Below the pieces are notes generated by a model that ran no database searches, was not told where the DNA came from, and worked only from the letters and a program-made list of their open reading frames with translations. The translations under genes and the position numbers were made by a program. DNA of 64,000 bases, taken from positions 1 to 64,000 of the forward strand of contig JAJQFJ010000036.1 in assembly GCA_021201185.1 (NCBI GenBank). The letters run 5' to 3'. Below are positions 38,558 to 47,142 of the stretch, piece by piece; position 1 is the first letter of the stretch; the number at the start of each line of letters is the position of its first letter. The DNA comes from Clostridiales bacterium (GTDB taxonomy: Bacteria; Bacillota; Clostridia; Oscillospirales; Oscillospiraceae).

Positions 38558-39547
38558 ATGAAAAAGGCACTGATTCTGCTGCTTGCAGTACTGCTGATGT
38601 GCACCGGCTGCAGTCAGGGGAGCACCGGGGAAACACAGTCCGCAGAGGCCCCGGCGTCTTCCGCAGACGAAGGAGATGCCGCTGAGGAAGGCCCTGTCTC
38701 CGGCTCGGAGGGCGACGTCCAGGAGCAGGCAGACCAGGCCGCTCAGGAGGCGGCCCGGGAGGCAGAGGATGTCTCCGGCCAGGATGATGAGGCCGTCCCG
38801 GAGGAGGACGAAGCAGACGCTGAAGCCGTGGAGGAGACAGAGGCGGACGCCGATCCGCTCCTTATCTGCATCGACGCAGGACATCAGAGCAGGGCCAACA
38901 CGGACAAGGAACCCATCGGCCCCGGCTCCTCCACCACCAAGGCCAAGGTGGCCGGTGGGACCCACGGGACCACTACCGGCCTGTATGAGTATGAGCTGAC
39001 CCTGGAGATCTCCCTGAAGCTCCAGACGGAGCTGGAGAGCCGGGGCTATGAGGTGCTGATGGTGCGGACGGAGAACGACGTGGACATCAGCAACGCCGAG
39101 CGGAGCCAAATTGCCAACGAGGCGGGGGCAGACGCCTTTATCCGGATACACGCCAACGGCTCGGAGAACAGCTCCGCCAACGGGGCCATGACCATCTGCC
39201 AGACCGCCTCCAACCCCTATAACGGCGACCTCTACGAGCAGTCCCGGGCGCTGTCCGAGGCGGTGCTGGACGCCCTGGTGTCCGCCACCGGCTGTAAAAA
39301 GGAGTATGTCTGGGAGACGGACACCATGACCGGCATCAACTGGTGCCAGGTGCCGGTGACCATCGTGGAGGTGGGCTACATGACCAACCCCACAGAGGAC
39401 CAGCTCATGGCCACCGACGAGTACCAGGAGAAGATCGCCACCGGCATTGCCGACGGCATCGACGCCTATTTTGCCGCTCAGGGCGTCTCCGGCACGGAGG
39501 ATGAGACGGAAGCTGCGGAGGAGACCGTCGCCGCCGATACACAATAA
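38558..39547 (+). CDS. N-acetylmuramoyl-L-alanine amidase (Amidase_3) lipoprotein
   Basis: [18 protein letters not shown] lipobox; ICIDAGHQ...[59 protein letters not shown]...VEVGYMTN. Confidence 0.93.
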   Translation: MKKALILLLAVLLMCTGCSQGSTGETQSAEAPASSADEGDAAEEGPVSGSEGDVQEQADQAAQEAAREAEDVSGQDDEAVPEEDEADAEAVEETEADADPLLICIDAGHQSRANTDKEPIGPGSSTTKAKVAGGTHGTTTGLYEYELTLEISLKLQTELESRGYEVLMVRTENDVDISNAERSQIANEAGADAFIRIHANGSENSSANGAMTICQTASNPYNGDLYEQSRALSEAVLDALVSATGCKKEYVWETDTMTGINWCQVPVTIVEVGYMTNPTEDQLMATDEYQEKIATGIADGIDAYFAAQGVSGTEDETEAAEETVAADTQ

Positions 39548-39565
39548 CGCAAAGTGACACAAAAA

Positions 39566-39600
39566 CCGGCCCCGTGCGTTGCTGCACAAGGGCCGGTTTT
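39566..39600. terminator. Bidirectional terminator
   Basis: aaaaCCGGCCC...GGGCCGGtttt between convergent genes. Confidence 0.85.
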
Positions 39601-39618
39601 CTGTTCAGGGTGAAATCG

Positions 39619-40515
39619 TCACTTTTCCTTTTTGGAGAGGTTGAGATGGGGCAGCTTTCCGGTGCCGTATTTGTCCTCGAAGTTGGCCCAGACGAAGTTG
39701 AACACATTGCCCATAATGACGATGTTGCTGCACAGAAACAGCCAGACCAGCAGGATAATCACCGATGCCAGGGAGCCGTATACCGTAGTATATCGGCTGG
39801 ACGAGGTGATGAACTGGGAGAAAATCAGGGTGGCCACCACCAGAATGACAGAGGTCAGCAGGGCCCCGGGACAGATGGTGCGCTTATGCCGGGGGGTACG
39901 GGCGGTGATCCGGTAGACCAGGGACAGGAACAGGAAAATGACGGCGAAGGGCATCACGATCTGAATCAGCCGCCAGCCGTAGTGGAGCACCGGGATGTCC
40001 AGCAGCACCCGAACCACATCCAGCAGCCAGTCGCCCAGCAGCACGATGAGCAGCGCGCCGTAGATCATAATGAGCATCCCCAGAGACATGAGGATGGAGA
40101 AGAGCACGCCTATGCCCCCGCCCCGGATTCGTTCGCCGAAGATCTCGCCAAAAATGTCCATCAGCCCCCGGAAAGCCGCCGAGGAGGCTGTGAGGGTCAT
40201 GATAATGCCGCCGCTGAGAAGGGCAGCACTCTGATTTTCGCTCACATAGGCCAGATAGTCCTCCAGAATGGCGCCGATGGTGGAAGGAACCGCCTCCAGA
40301 ATGCGGTTGAGCACATCAGAGCCTTCGATGGGCAGCATACCCAGGATGGTGGAGATAATCATCAGCACAGGGAAGACGCTCAGCAGCATATAGTAGGCCA
40401 GCTGCGCACTGGCCCGGGAGATGCGCTTATCCAGATAAATATGCACCAGCTCCAGGGTGAACTGTACCGCAGTCCTGTCTTTCCACCTGCTCAATCCGGT
40501 CTTCCTCCCTTCCAT
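39619..40515 (-). CDS. YihY/virulence factor BrkB family membrane protein
   Basis: ELVHIYLDKRISRASAQLAYYMLLSVFPVLMIISTILG...; multiple TM segments. Confidence 0.92.
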   Translation of the reverse strand: MEGRKTGLSRWKDRTAVQFTLELVHIYLDKRISRASAQLAYYMLLSVFPVLMIISTILGMLPIEGSDVLNRILEAVPSTIGAILEDYLAYVSENQSAALLSGGIIMTLTASSAAFRGLMDIFGEIFGERIRGGGIGVLFSILMSLGMLIMIYGALLIVLLGDWLLDVVRVLLDIPVLHYGWRLIQIVMPFAVIFLFLSLVYRITARTPRHKRTICPGALLTSVILVVATLIFSQFITSSSRYTTVYGSLASVIILLVWLFLCSNIVIMGNVFNFVWANFEDKYGTGKLPHLNLSKKEK

Positions 40516-40565
40516 GCAGCTCTCTGTTCTGTCTCATCATATGATATGAGATCCGTTTACCAAAA

Positions 40566-40590
40566 AACCGTCTGCTTTTGGCAGACGGTT
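40566..40590 (-). terminator. rpsT terminator
   Basis: AACCGTCTGC-cAAAA-GCAGACGGTT then T-run (minus strand). Confidence 0.92.
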
Positions 40591-40614
40591 TGGTGCAGTA
40601 CCAGTTTATCACAA

Positions 40615-40881
40615 TCAGCCCTGGATAGCATTCAGCTTGATAGCCATCTGGCTCTTTTTGTTTGCAGCCTTGTTCTTGTGAATCAGACCCTTGGCAGCGG
40701 CCTTGTCCACAGTCTTCACGGCAGCTTTATAGGCGCTATCAGCCTCGCTGCGGTTGCCATCGGCCACGGCGGCATCAAACTTTTTCAGGGAAGTCTTCAT
40801 GGCGGATTTCGCAGCCTTGTTCTGCAGGGCCTTGGCCTCATTCACCTTGACACGCTTCTTGGCAGACTTAATATTCGGCAA
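40615..40881 (-). CDS. rpsT: 30S ribosomal protein S20 (TTG start)
   Basis: MPNIKSAKKRVKVNEAKALQNKAAKSAMKTSLKKFDAAVADGNRSEADSAYKAAVKTVDKAAAKGLIHKNKAANKKSQMAIKLNAIQG. Confidence 0.97.
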   Translation of the reverse strand: MPNIKSAKKRVKVNEAKALQNKAAKSAMKTSLKKFDAAVADGNRSEADSAYKAAVKTVDKAAAKGLIHKNKAANKKSQMAIKLNAIQG

Positions 40882-41059
40882 ACCAAACACCTCCTCTAAT
40901 AGCAAGTTATACACGAATCCTGTGCGATTATGTATTCTATCATCTCTCCCGGGAAAAAGCAACTGTTTTTTTAAAAAATTTCGTCCGCCCGTTGGGAATA
41001 ATCCCTCCATGCGGGGGAACATTGAAGGCATTACCGCTGTGACCATGGGAGGGATAAAA

Positions 41060-41947
41060 ATGTCAGTTCCGCGCACCGACCTGGCCCTGGAGGCCGCCCG
41101 GCAGCTCACCCGTCAGGGGCGGCCGCCTCTGCCCGGGGTGAGAGAGCAGACCTACACCGTTGAGGGCTACCAGGTGACCCGGGTGGACATCACAGGCCCC
41201 GATGGGGCGAAGGCAGTGGGCAAGCCCCAGGGCCGCTATCTGACTCTGAATCTGGAGGGGCTGCTCCGCCGGGAGTCCGACGCCTTTCCCCGGGCGGCCC
41301 GGGCGGTGGCGGGGGAGCTGGGAAAGCTGCTGCCCCCGGAGCCGGAAAACCCCTCCGTCCTGGTGGTAGGGCTGGGCAACCGTCTGGTCACTCCGGACGC
41401 CGTCGGTCCCCGGGCGGCAGACCACACCATGGTCACCCGCCATCTGGTGGCCCAGGAGCCGGAGCGGTTCGCCCCCTTCCGCCCGGTGGCGGCCCTGGCC
41501 GCCGGGGTGCTGGGCACCACCGGCATGGAGAGCGGCGAGGTGGTCCGGGCCCTCACCGACCGGCTCCGGCCGGGGCTGGTCATTGCGGTGGACGCCCTGG
41601 CCGCCCGGTCTGTCCGGCGGCTGTGCTCCACGGTGCAGATCGCCGACACGGGCATCATCCCCGGCTCCGGGGTGGGCAACGCCCGGCAGGCCCTGAACTG
41701 GGAGACGCTGGGGGTTCCGGTCATCGCCCTGGGCGTCCCCACGGTGGTGGACGCCGCCACTCTGGCCGCCGACCTCACCGGGGGACAGCCGGAGCCGTCC
41801 ACGGATGGGGAGCTGTCCGGCATGCTGGTGACCCCCAAGGACATCGATGTGCTGGTGTCGGACATCTCCAAGGTCATCGGCTACGGCATCGACCTGGCAT
41901 TGCAGGAAGGGCTGACGGTGGAGGATGTGGATCTGTTCCTCTCATGA
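41060..41947 (+). CDS. gpr: GPR endopeptidase (spore germination protease)
   Basis: MSVPRTDLALEAAR...VLVVGLGNRLVTPDAVGPRAADHTMVTRHL...TIIPGSG-type motif; divergent from rpsT. Confidence 0.95.
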   Translation: MSVPRTDLALEAARQLTRQGRPPLPGVREQTYTVEGYQVTRVDITGPDGAKAVGKPQGRYLTLNLEGLLRRESDAFPRAARAVAGELGKLLPPEPENPSVLVVGLGNRLVTPDAVGPRAADHTMVTRHLVAQEPERFAPFRPVAALAAGVLGTTGMESGEVVRALTDRLRPGLVIAVDALAARSVRRLCSTVQIADTGIIPGSGVGNARQALNWETLGVPVIALGVPTVVDAATLAADLTGGQPEPSTDGELSGMLVTPKDIDVLVSDISKVIGYGIDLALQEGLTVEDVDLFLS

Positions 41948-41949
41948 AA

Positions 41950-42306
41950 TCAGGGCTTGCTGTACCAGGAGATAAACCCGGCCAGAACGGCCACGGCAAT
42001 GTCGGCAGACCAGAAGATGCGGTCTGTGTTGAGGTCCAGCAGGACCAGGATCGCCAGGACCACCGCCGCCACAATGCACCAGCGGAGGACCAGGGGCCGG
42101 AAGGTCCCCGCCTGCCACCGCTGCACCACGTTCCGGGTAATGCAGGCCAGCAGAACCACCGCCAGCAGCCCCAGGGAGATGGCCCAGATCAGGATCATAA
42201 TGGTGGACATCCCGTCCAGCAGCCAGGACAGGAGGAGCAGCCCGGTGGCCAGGGGGAAGGCAATGAATGCGGTGCGGTTCAGCCGCTGTAGAGTCGTTTG
42301 CTTCAT
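41950..42306 (-). CDS. Hypothetical membrane protein
   Basis: MKQTTLQRLNRTAFIAFPLATGLLLLSWLLDGMSTIMILIWAISLGLLAVVLLACITRN...; several TM segments. Confidence 0.75.
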   Translation of the reverse strand: MKQTTLQRLNRTAFIAFPLATGLLLLSWLLDGMSTIMILIWAISLGLLAVVLLACITRNVVQRWQAGTFRPLVLRWCIVAAVVLAILVLLDLNTDRIFWSADIAVAVLAGFISWYSKP

Positions 42307-42365
42307 GGATACCTCCAGACAGTGAGGGATTGCAATGGGACAACTGGAAATGGGTCTGGAGCCGC

Positions 42366-43619
42366 TTACGACTGGGGGAAGATCTCCCGGAGCACCCGGT
42401 GGCTGGCCTGCCCGTCGTCCATGGGGGTATAGGTCTGGTTAAAGCGCTCATAGGCCTCGGTATACCGGAACCCTCCGTTGAACTGCTCCAGGATGGCCGT
42501 CTCCAGCTCCTCCTGGGTGCGGAGGATGGGGAAGGGTAGCTCGGACAGGTCGATGTAGAAGTCCCGGAGCTGGTTCTGATACCGCTCCAGGTCGTACATG
42601 AACAGCAGGATGGGGCGGCGGAGGATGGCGTAGTCGAAAAACACGCTGGAATAGTCAGTGATGAGCATGTCAGAGATGACATAGACCTCGTTCACGTCGT
42701 CCACGTTCGCCACGTTGAACACCCGGCCCTCGTACCGTTCAAAATCGAACTTGTCGGCGATGAAATAGTGGGGCCGGAACAGGACGACGTACTCCTCGCC
42801 CAGCTTCTCCAGCAGCCGGTCAAAGTCCATCTCCAGGTGGAAGCCATAGGAATAGGCCTTGTCCAGCTTCTCGTCGTCCCGGTAGGTGGGGGCATAGAGG
42901 ATGACCTTTTTCCCCTCCGGCACCCCCAGCCGCTCACGGATGGCGGCGACATCCTCCGGGGTGTACCGGGAGAGAAAGTCGTTGCGGGGATAGCCCTGCT
43001 GGATCATCCGGACGTGCTGCCCGTAGTCCTTCAGGGCAAAGGCGGAGGTCAGCTTTTCCGTGTAGAAATTGGAGGGGGAGAGCATGACCGTCATCTTCTG
43101 CACCCGCTCCCGATAGCGCTGGTGGATCTCATCGGCGGTATTGACGCTGTTGGCGTCCACCTGGATATCACAGCCCAGCCGCTTCAGCGGGGTGCCGTGC
43201 CAGGTCTCGATGAGCTCCTGACCCTTGCGGAGCCTGATGAAGCCCAGGGGCATGGAGTTGGTGACGATGTATTTGGCCCGGGCGCAGGCTATCTTGTGCC
43301 TCCGGGCGTTGTACCGCACCACCTGGGTCCGGGGTCCGGCGATCTGGTTCCGCCGTCCCGCCGCCTTGGTAAAGGCCCAGATGAAGTGATAGTCCTGATA
43401 GGCCGGGTCGGACAGCATCTCCAGATACAGCGCCTTGGGGCTACAGGTGTACTGCCGCCCCTGGAAGGCGTCAAAGACCACCAGGTGCTCGTCCAGCGGC
43501 AAAACAAGCCGGGCGATGAGATACAGGATGCTCACCAGCCAGCGGTAGAACCGGTGTAGCAGCTGAAACACCGGGGACTCCCGGTCCATATGGCTGCGGA
43601 TAAAGCGTTTGACACTCAT
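42366..43619 (-). CDS. CDP-glycerol glycerophosphotransferase family protein, copy 1
   Basis: IVTNSMPLGFIRLRKGQELIETWHGTPLKRLGCD...LITDYSSVFFDYAILRRPILLFMYDLERYQN. Confidence 0.93.
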   Translation of the reverse strand: MSVKRFIRSHMDRESPVFQLLHRFYRWLVSILYLIARLVLPLDEHLVVFDAFQGRQYTCSPKALYLEMLSDPAYQDYHFIWAFTKAAGRRNQIAGPRTQVVRYNARRHKIACARAKYIVTNSMPLGFIRLRKGQELIETWHGTPLKRLGCDIQVDANSVNTADEIHQRYRERVQKMTVMLSPSNFYTEKLTSAFALKDYGQHVRMIQQGYPRNDFLSRYTPEDVAAIRERLGVPEGKKVILYAPTYRDDEKLDKAYSYGFHLEMDFDRLLEKLGEEYVVLFRPHYFIADKFDFERYEGRVFNVANVDDVNEVYVISDMLITDYSSVFFDYAILRRPILLFMYDLERYQNQLRDFYIDLSELPFPILRTQEELETAILEQFNGGFRYTEAYERFNQTYTPMDDGQASHRVLREIFPQS

Positions 43620-44878
43620 GTGTTGTTCCCCTTTCCCATGACCGCCTCTGTCACCCGGCGGGCGGCGTCTCCGTCGTCCAGGGGGGCGAACCGCTGCCGG
43701 AAGGCCTCCCAGGTATCGTCCCAGGCAAAGTCCTCCGTGGCACGGATGGCGGGGGCCAGCTGCGCCTCCTCTGTCAAAACAGGGCCAGGCAGCTCGTCCA
43801 GGTCAAAATAAAAGCCCCTCAGCCGGTCCCGGTACTGCTCCAGGTCGTACATATAAAACAGGATGGGACGGCGGAGGACGGCGTAGTCGAACATGGTGCT
43901 GGAATAGTCGGTGATCAGCAGGTCGGCGGCCAGATACAGGTCGTTGATCTCCTCCGCCCCGGACACGTCCAGCACAAAGCCGTCCCAGACGGAGAAGTCG
44001 CAGGCGGTGGCCACCAGATAGTGGGCGCGGAAGAGGATAACGTAGTCCTCCCCCAGCCTCTCCCGGAGAGCGGTGAAGTCCACCGCCGGGCGGTAGGCGT
44101 ACCCCGTCCCGGAGACATGCTGATCGTCCCGGAAGGTGGGCGCGTAGAGGATGACCCGTTTCCCCGGGGGGATGCCCAGTCTCTGCCGCATGGCCTGACA
44201 TTCCTCCGGCGTGGCGTTGGCCAGCCGGTCATTCCGGGGGTAGCCCAGCTCCAGCACCGTTCCCGCTCTCCCCCGGCGGCCCAGCTGCCAGGCGGAGCGG
44301 ACGCAATTTGAGGCAAAGGGGGACGGAGAGAGGAAAAAGTCTGTTTTCTCCCCCTCCAGCCGGTATTTCCGGCGGATCTCCGCCAGGGAGTTCATGGCGT
44401 TGCCCTCCTCCTGAATGTCACAGCCCAGCCGCTTCAGGGGGGTGCCGTGCCAGCACTGGAGGTAAATCTGCCCCCGGCGGGGGCTGATATGCTCCGGCAG
44501 GGTGGAGTTGAACACCCAGTAGCCCGCCCCGGCCATGGCCCTCTCAAAGGCCCTGCCGCCGAAGGGGACCACCCGGGTCCGGGGGGCAGCGTCCAGCGCC
44601 GTCTCCTCAGACGGCTCCGCCGCCGCCCAGATAAACCGATAATCTCCGTAGGCGGGAGAGGCGAGCATGTAGTCATAGATGGCCCTGGGGCTGCACGAGC
44701 AGCTCTTTCCATGGTAGGAGCAGAACAGCACCGTCTTAGGGTCCGGCCGGATGTTCCAGGTACCCAGTCGCCAGGCCGCCCCCCGGAGCACCCGTAGGCA
44801 TCGCCGCACCAGCAGCCGCAGGCCGGGAAAACGCTTGATCAGGTCATAGGCCGCCTTTTTGACGCCGCCCTCCGGCAT
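43616..44878 (-). CDS. CDP-glycerol glycerophosphotransferase family protein, copy 2
   Basis: QIYLQCWHGTPLKRLGCDIQEEGNAMNS...LITDYSSTMFDYAVLRRPILFYMYDLEQYRDRLRGFYFDLDELPGP; 4-bp overlap with copy 1. Confidence 0.93.
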   Translation of the reverse strand: MPEGGVKKAAYDLIKRFPGLRLLVRRCLRVLRGAAWRLGTWNIRPDPKTVLFCSYHGKSCSCSPRAIYDYMLASPAYGDYRFIWAAAEPSEETALDAAPRTRVVPFGGRAFERAMAGAGYWVFNSTLPEHISPRRGQIYLQCWHGTPLKRLGCDIQEEGNAMNSLAEIRRKYRLEGEKTDFFLSPSPFASNCVRSAWQLGRRGRAGTVLELGYPRNDRLANATPEECQAMRQRLGIPPGKRVILYAPTFRDDQHVSGTGYAYRPAVDFTALRERLGEDYVILFRAHYLVATACDFSVWDGFVLDVSGAEEINDLYLAADLLITDYSSTMFDYAVLRRPILFYMYDLEQYRDRLRGFYFDLDELPGPVLTEEAQLAPAIRATEDFAWDDTWEAFRQRFAPLDDGDAARRVTEAVMGKGNNT

Positions 44879-44987
44879 GGTACCGCCCCTTTCGATTCAT
44901 CTTATCATTTGAGGAACGCCGGAAGCGTCCCTCTGGCATGATTATTGTAACGAGGCAAAACCGGATTGTCAACCTTTTGTAAAGGCG

Positions 44988-45293
44988 TCACATGATCAGG
45001 TCCCAAAGGCCCCCGTCCGTGTCGTCCAGGGTCAGGCATTTCGCCCGGTACAGGTCGAAGGCGGTCTGCTCCAGCGACTCGTCCTCCACGGACTCGTAGC
45101 TCTCCGCCTTTTCCTCGTCGTCCCCCACCAGGCGGAGCACCACGGCGCCGCCCTCCGCCCCCTTTGTGGGGAGGAAGATGCCAAAGGTGTCGTCCAGCAC
45201 CTCCACCAGGTCGTCCAGCTCATAGACCGTCACGCTGCCGTCCTCGTTTTCCACCGGGATGAGCACCCGCTTCTCGTCAGAGTCCAGAAACAC
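44988..45293 (-). CDS. DUF1292-type (YrzB-like) protein
   Basis: MFLDSDEKRVLIPVENEDGSVTVYELDDLVEVLDDTFGIFLPTKG...; overlaps ruvX, a conserved Firmicute neighbourhood. Confidence 0.75.
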   Translation of the reverse strand: MFLDSDEKRVLIPVENEDGSVTVYELDDLVEVLDDTFGIFLPTKGAEGGAVVLRLVGDDEEKAESYESVEDESLEQTAFDLYRAKCLTLDDTDGGLWDLIM

Positions 45294-45732
45294 CGCCGTC
45301 TCCCTCCTTCTCCAGGGGGTGGAGCCGCCGATAGGTGAGAAATCCCTCCAGAATGAGGGAGGCCGCCACGGCGTCCACCGTATTTTTCCGTTTCTTTCCG
45401 TGCCGCCCGTTCTCCGACAGGATGCGGTGGGCGTCCACCGTGGTCCGCCGCTCGTCCCAGAGGGTGACGGGGAGCCCCGTCTCCTCCCGGAGCCGCCGGG
45501 CCAGGGCCTCGCTCTTCTCCGCCCGGTCCCCCAGGGTGGCGTTCATGTTTTTCGGCAGGCCCAGCACCAGCTCCTCCACCTGATGGTCCCGGATGAGGGT
45601 CTTCAGCTCCTCCACCACCCAGTCCTGGTCCCGGCTGTGGATGACGGTGGTATACCCCGCCAGCATCCCCAGGGGGTCGGAGATGGCGATCCCTGTCCGG
45701 GCGTCGCCGTAGTCGATGGCCAGTATCCGCAT
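45277..45732 (-). CDS. ruvX: Holliday junction resolvase RuvX (YqgF)
   Basis: MRILAIDYGDARTGIAISDPLGMLA...LVLGLPKNMNATLGDRAEKSEA...LPVTLWDERRTT. Confidence 0.96.
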   Translation of the reverse strand: MRILAIDYGDARTGIAISDPLGMLAGYTTVIHSRDQDWVVEELKTLIRDHQVEELVLGLPKNMNATLGDRAEKSEALARRLREETGLPVTLWDERRTTVDAHRILSENGRHGKKRKNTVDAVAASLILEGFLTYRRLHPLEKEGDGGVSGL

Positions 45733-45747
45733 GAGCCACTCTCCCCT

Positions 45748-46932
45748 TTATCGTCTGTACCGCTCCGCCAGCTTTGCAAACACCGGCAGCGAGCGCTCGA
45801 TGCGCTTCGTGGGCACACAGAAGGCGATGCGGACGTGGCCGGGGCAGCCGAAGCCCCGCCCGGGCACCAGCAGCAGATCCAGCTCCTGTGCCGCTTTGGA
45901 GAACGCCTCGTCGTCCGGCTCCAGAGACTGGGGGAACAGGTAGAAGGTGCCCCCGGGCACCGGGCAGCGGTAGCCCATTTTGGTCAGCTCAGTGACCAGC
46001 AGTTTGGCGTTTTCCTCGTACACCGACAGGTCGGCGGTCAGATCGCAGCAGGCCCCCGCCACCCGCTGGAGCAGACTGGGGGCGCAGACATAGCCCAGCG
46101 CCCGGCCCGCCCCGGCCACGGCGGCATAGACGGCTTCACTGTCCTCCACGCTGCCGGGGACGTAAACATAGCCGATGCGCTCGCCCGGGAGGGAAAGGGA
46201 CTTGGACCAGGAGTAGCACACCAGGGTGTTGTCATACAGCCTGGGGAGATAGGGCACCTCCACCCCGGCAAAGGCGATCTCCCGGTAGGGCTCGTCGCTG
46301 ATGAGGTAGATGGGATGGCCCCACCGGTTCTGCCGGTCCTCCAGCAGAGCGGCCAGACGCTCCAGCGTCGCCCGGGTATACACCGCTCCGGAGGGGTTGT
46401 TGGGGGAGTTGACGATCACCGCCCGTGTTTTGGGGGACAGCAGTCCCTCCAGAGCGTCGAAGTCGATCTGGAAGTTCTCCGTCTCCGGGGGCACCAGCTT
46501 CATCGCCGCCCCGGCGGTGTGGATAAACACCTGGTACTCCGGAAAATAGGGGGCAAAGACCACCACCTCGTCTCCCGGCTCGCACAGGCCCAGGAGGCAG
46601 CAGCTCAGGGCGGCGGCGGCCCCTGCGGTGAGATAGAGCTGGTCCGCCGTGCAGTCCACCCCGAACCGCCGCCGGAGGGAGGCGGCGATCTGTCCCCGGG
46701 CCACCGGGTCGCCAGGGGCGCTGGTATAGCCGTGGAGGAGACAGGGGTCCGTCTCGTCCAGCAGGCGGCGAATGGTGTCGTTCACCTGGGGAGGGGGGGC
46801 TACGCTGGGGTTGCCCAGGGAGAAGTCGTATACCTTCTCCCGGCCCACCACGGCAGCCCGCCGGTTGCCGTACTCAAACAGCTCCCGGATCACCGACCGG
46901 GCCCGGCCATATTGCAGCATCTGTTCATTCAT
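45748..46932 (-). CDS. PLP-dependent class I/II aminotransferase
   Basis: YDFSLGNPSVAPP...VIVNSPNNPSGAVY...YSWSKSLSLPGERIGYV. Confidence 0.92.
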   Translation of the reverse strand: MNEQMLQYGRARSVIRELFEYGNRRAAVVGREKVYDFSLGNPSVAPPPQVNDTIRRLLDETDPCLLHGYTSAPGDPVARGQIAASLRRRFGVDCTADQLYLTAGAAAALSCCLLGLCEPGDEVVVFAPYFPEYQVFIHTAGAAMKLVPPETENFQIDFDALEGLLSPKTRAVIVNSPNNPSGAVYTRATLERLAALLEDRQNRWGHPIYLISDEPYREIAFAGVEVPYLPRLYDNTLVCYSWSKSLSLPGERIGYVYVPGSVEDSEAVYAAVAGAGRALGYVCAPSLLQRVAGACCDLTADLSVYEENAKLLVTELTKMGYRCPVPGGTFYLFPQSLEPDDEAFSKAAQELDLLLVPGRGFGCPGHVRIAFCVPTKRIERSLPVFAKLAERYRR

Positions 46933-46985
46933 ATCTGGTCGCCTCTTTTATCCGGGACGGATCGCCCCGATGATTTTCAGTAGAT

Positions 46986-47105
46986 ACCCCTCTGAAAGGG
47001 CGTAAGTGCCGCAAAGCGGTAGAGGGGGACCGGCGCAAGCCGGTGGAGGGGTGCAGTAGGAACTGCGCCATTGAGTACAAACCGTTCGGCGAATTCGCTG
47101 AACGG
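46986..47105. repeat. Intergenic multi-hairpin palindromic element, REP/MITE-like
   Basis: ACCCCTCT...AGAGGGGG, ACCGGC-gcaa-GCCGGT, GGAGGGGT, GCAGT-agga-ACTGC, then CCGTTCGGCGAATTCGCTGAACGG, all within ~120 bp of non-coding DNA. Confidence 0.5.
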
Positions 47106-47142
47106 GAGATTTTTCAGCGTTTAAGCCGCCCGGAGGACTTCT

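Noticed and set aside
40980-41060. SigG-type promoter upstream of gpr (GGAATA ... CATTGA)
   Set aside because: Spacing is about 19 nt by my count and the -10 match is weak; expected biologically but not well supported from sequence alone.
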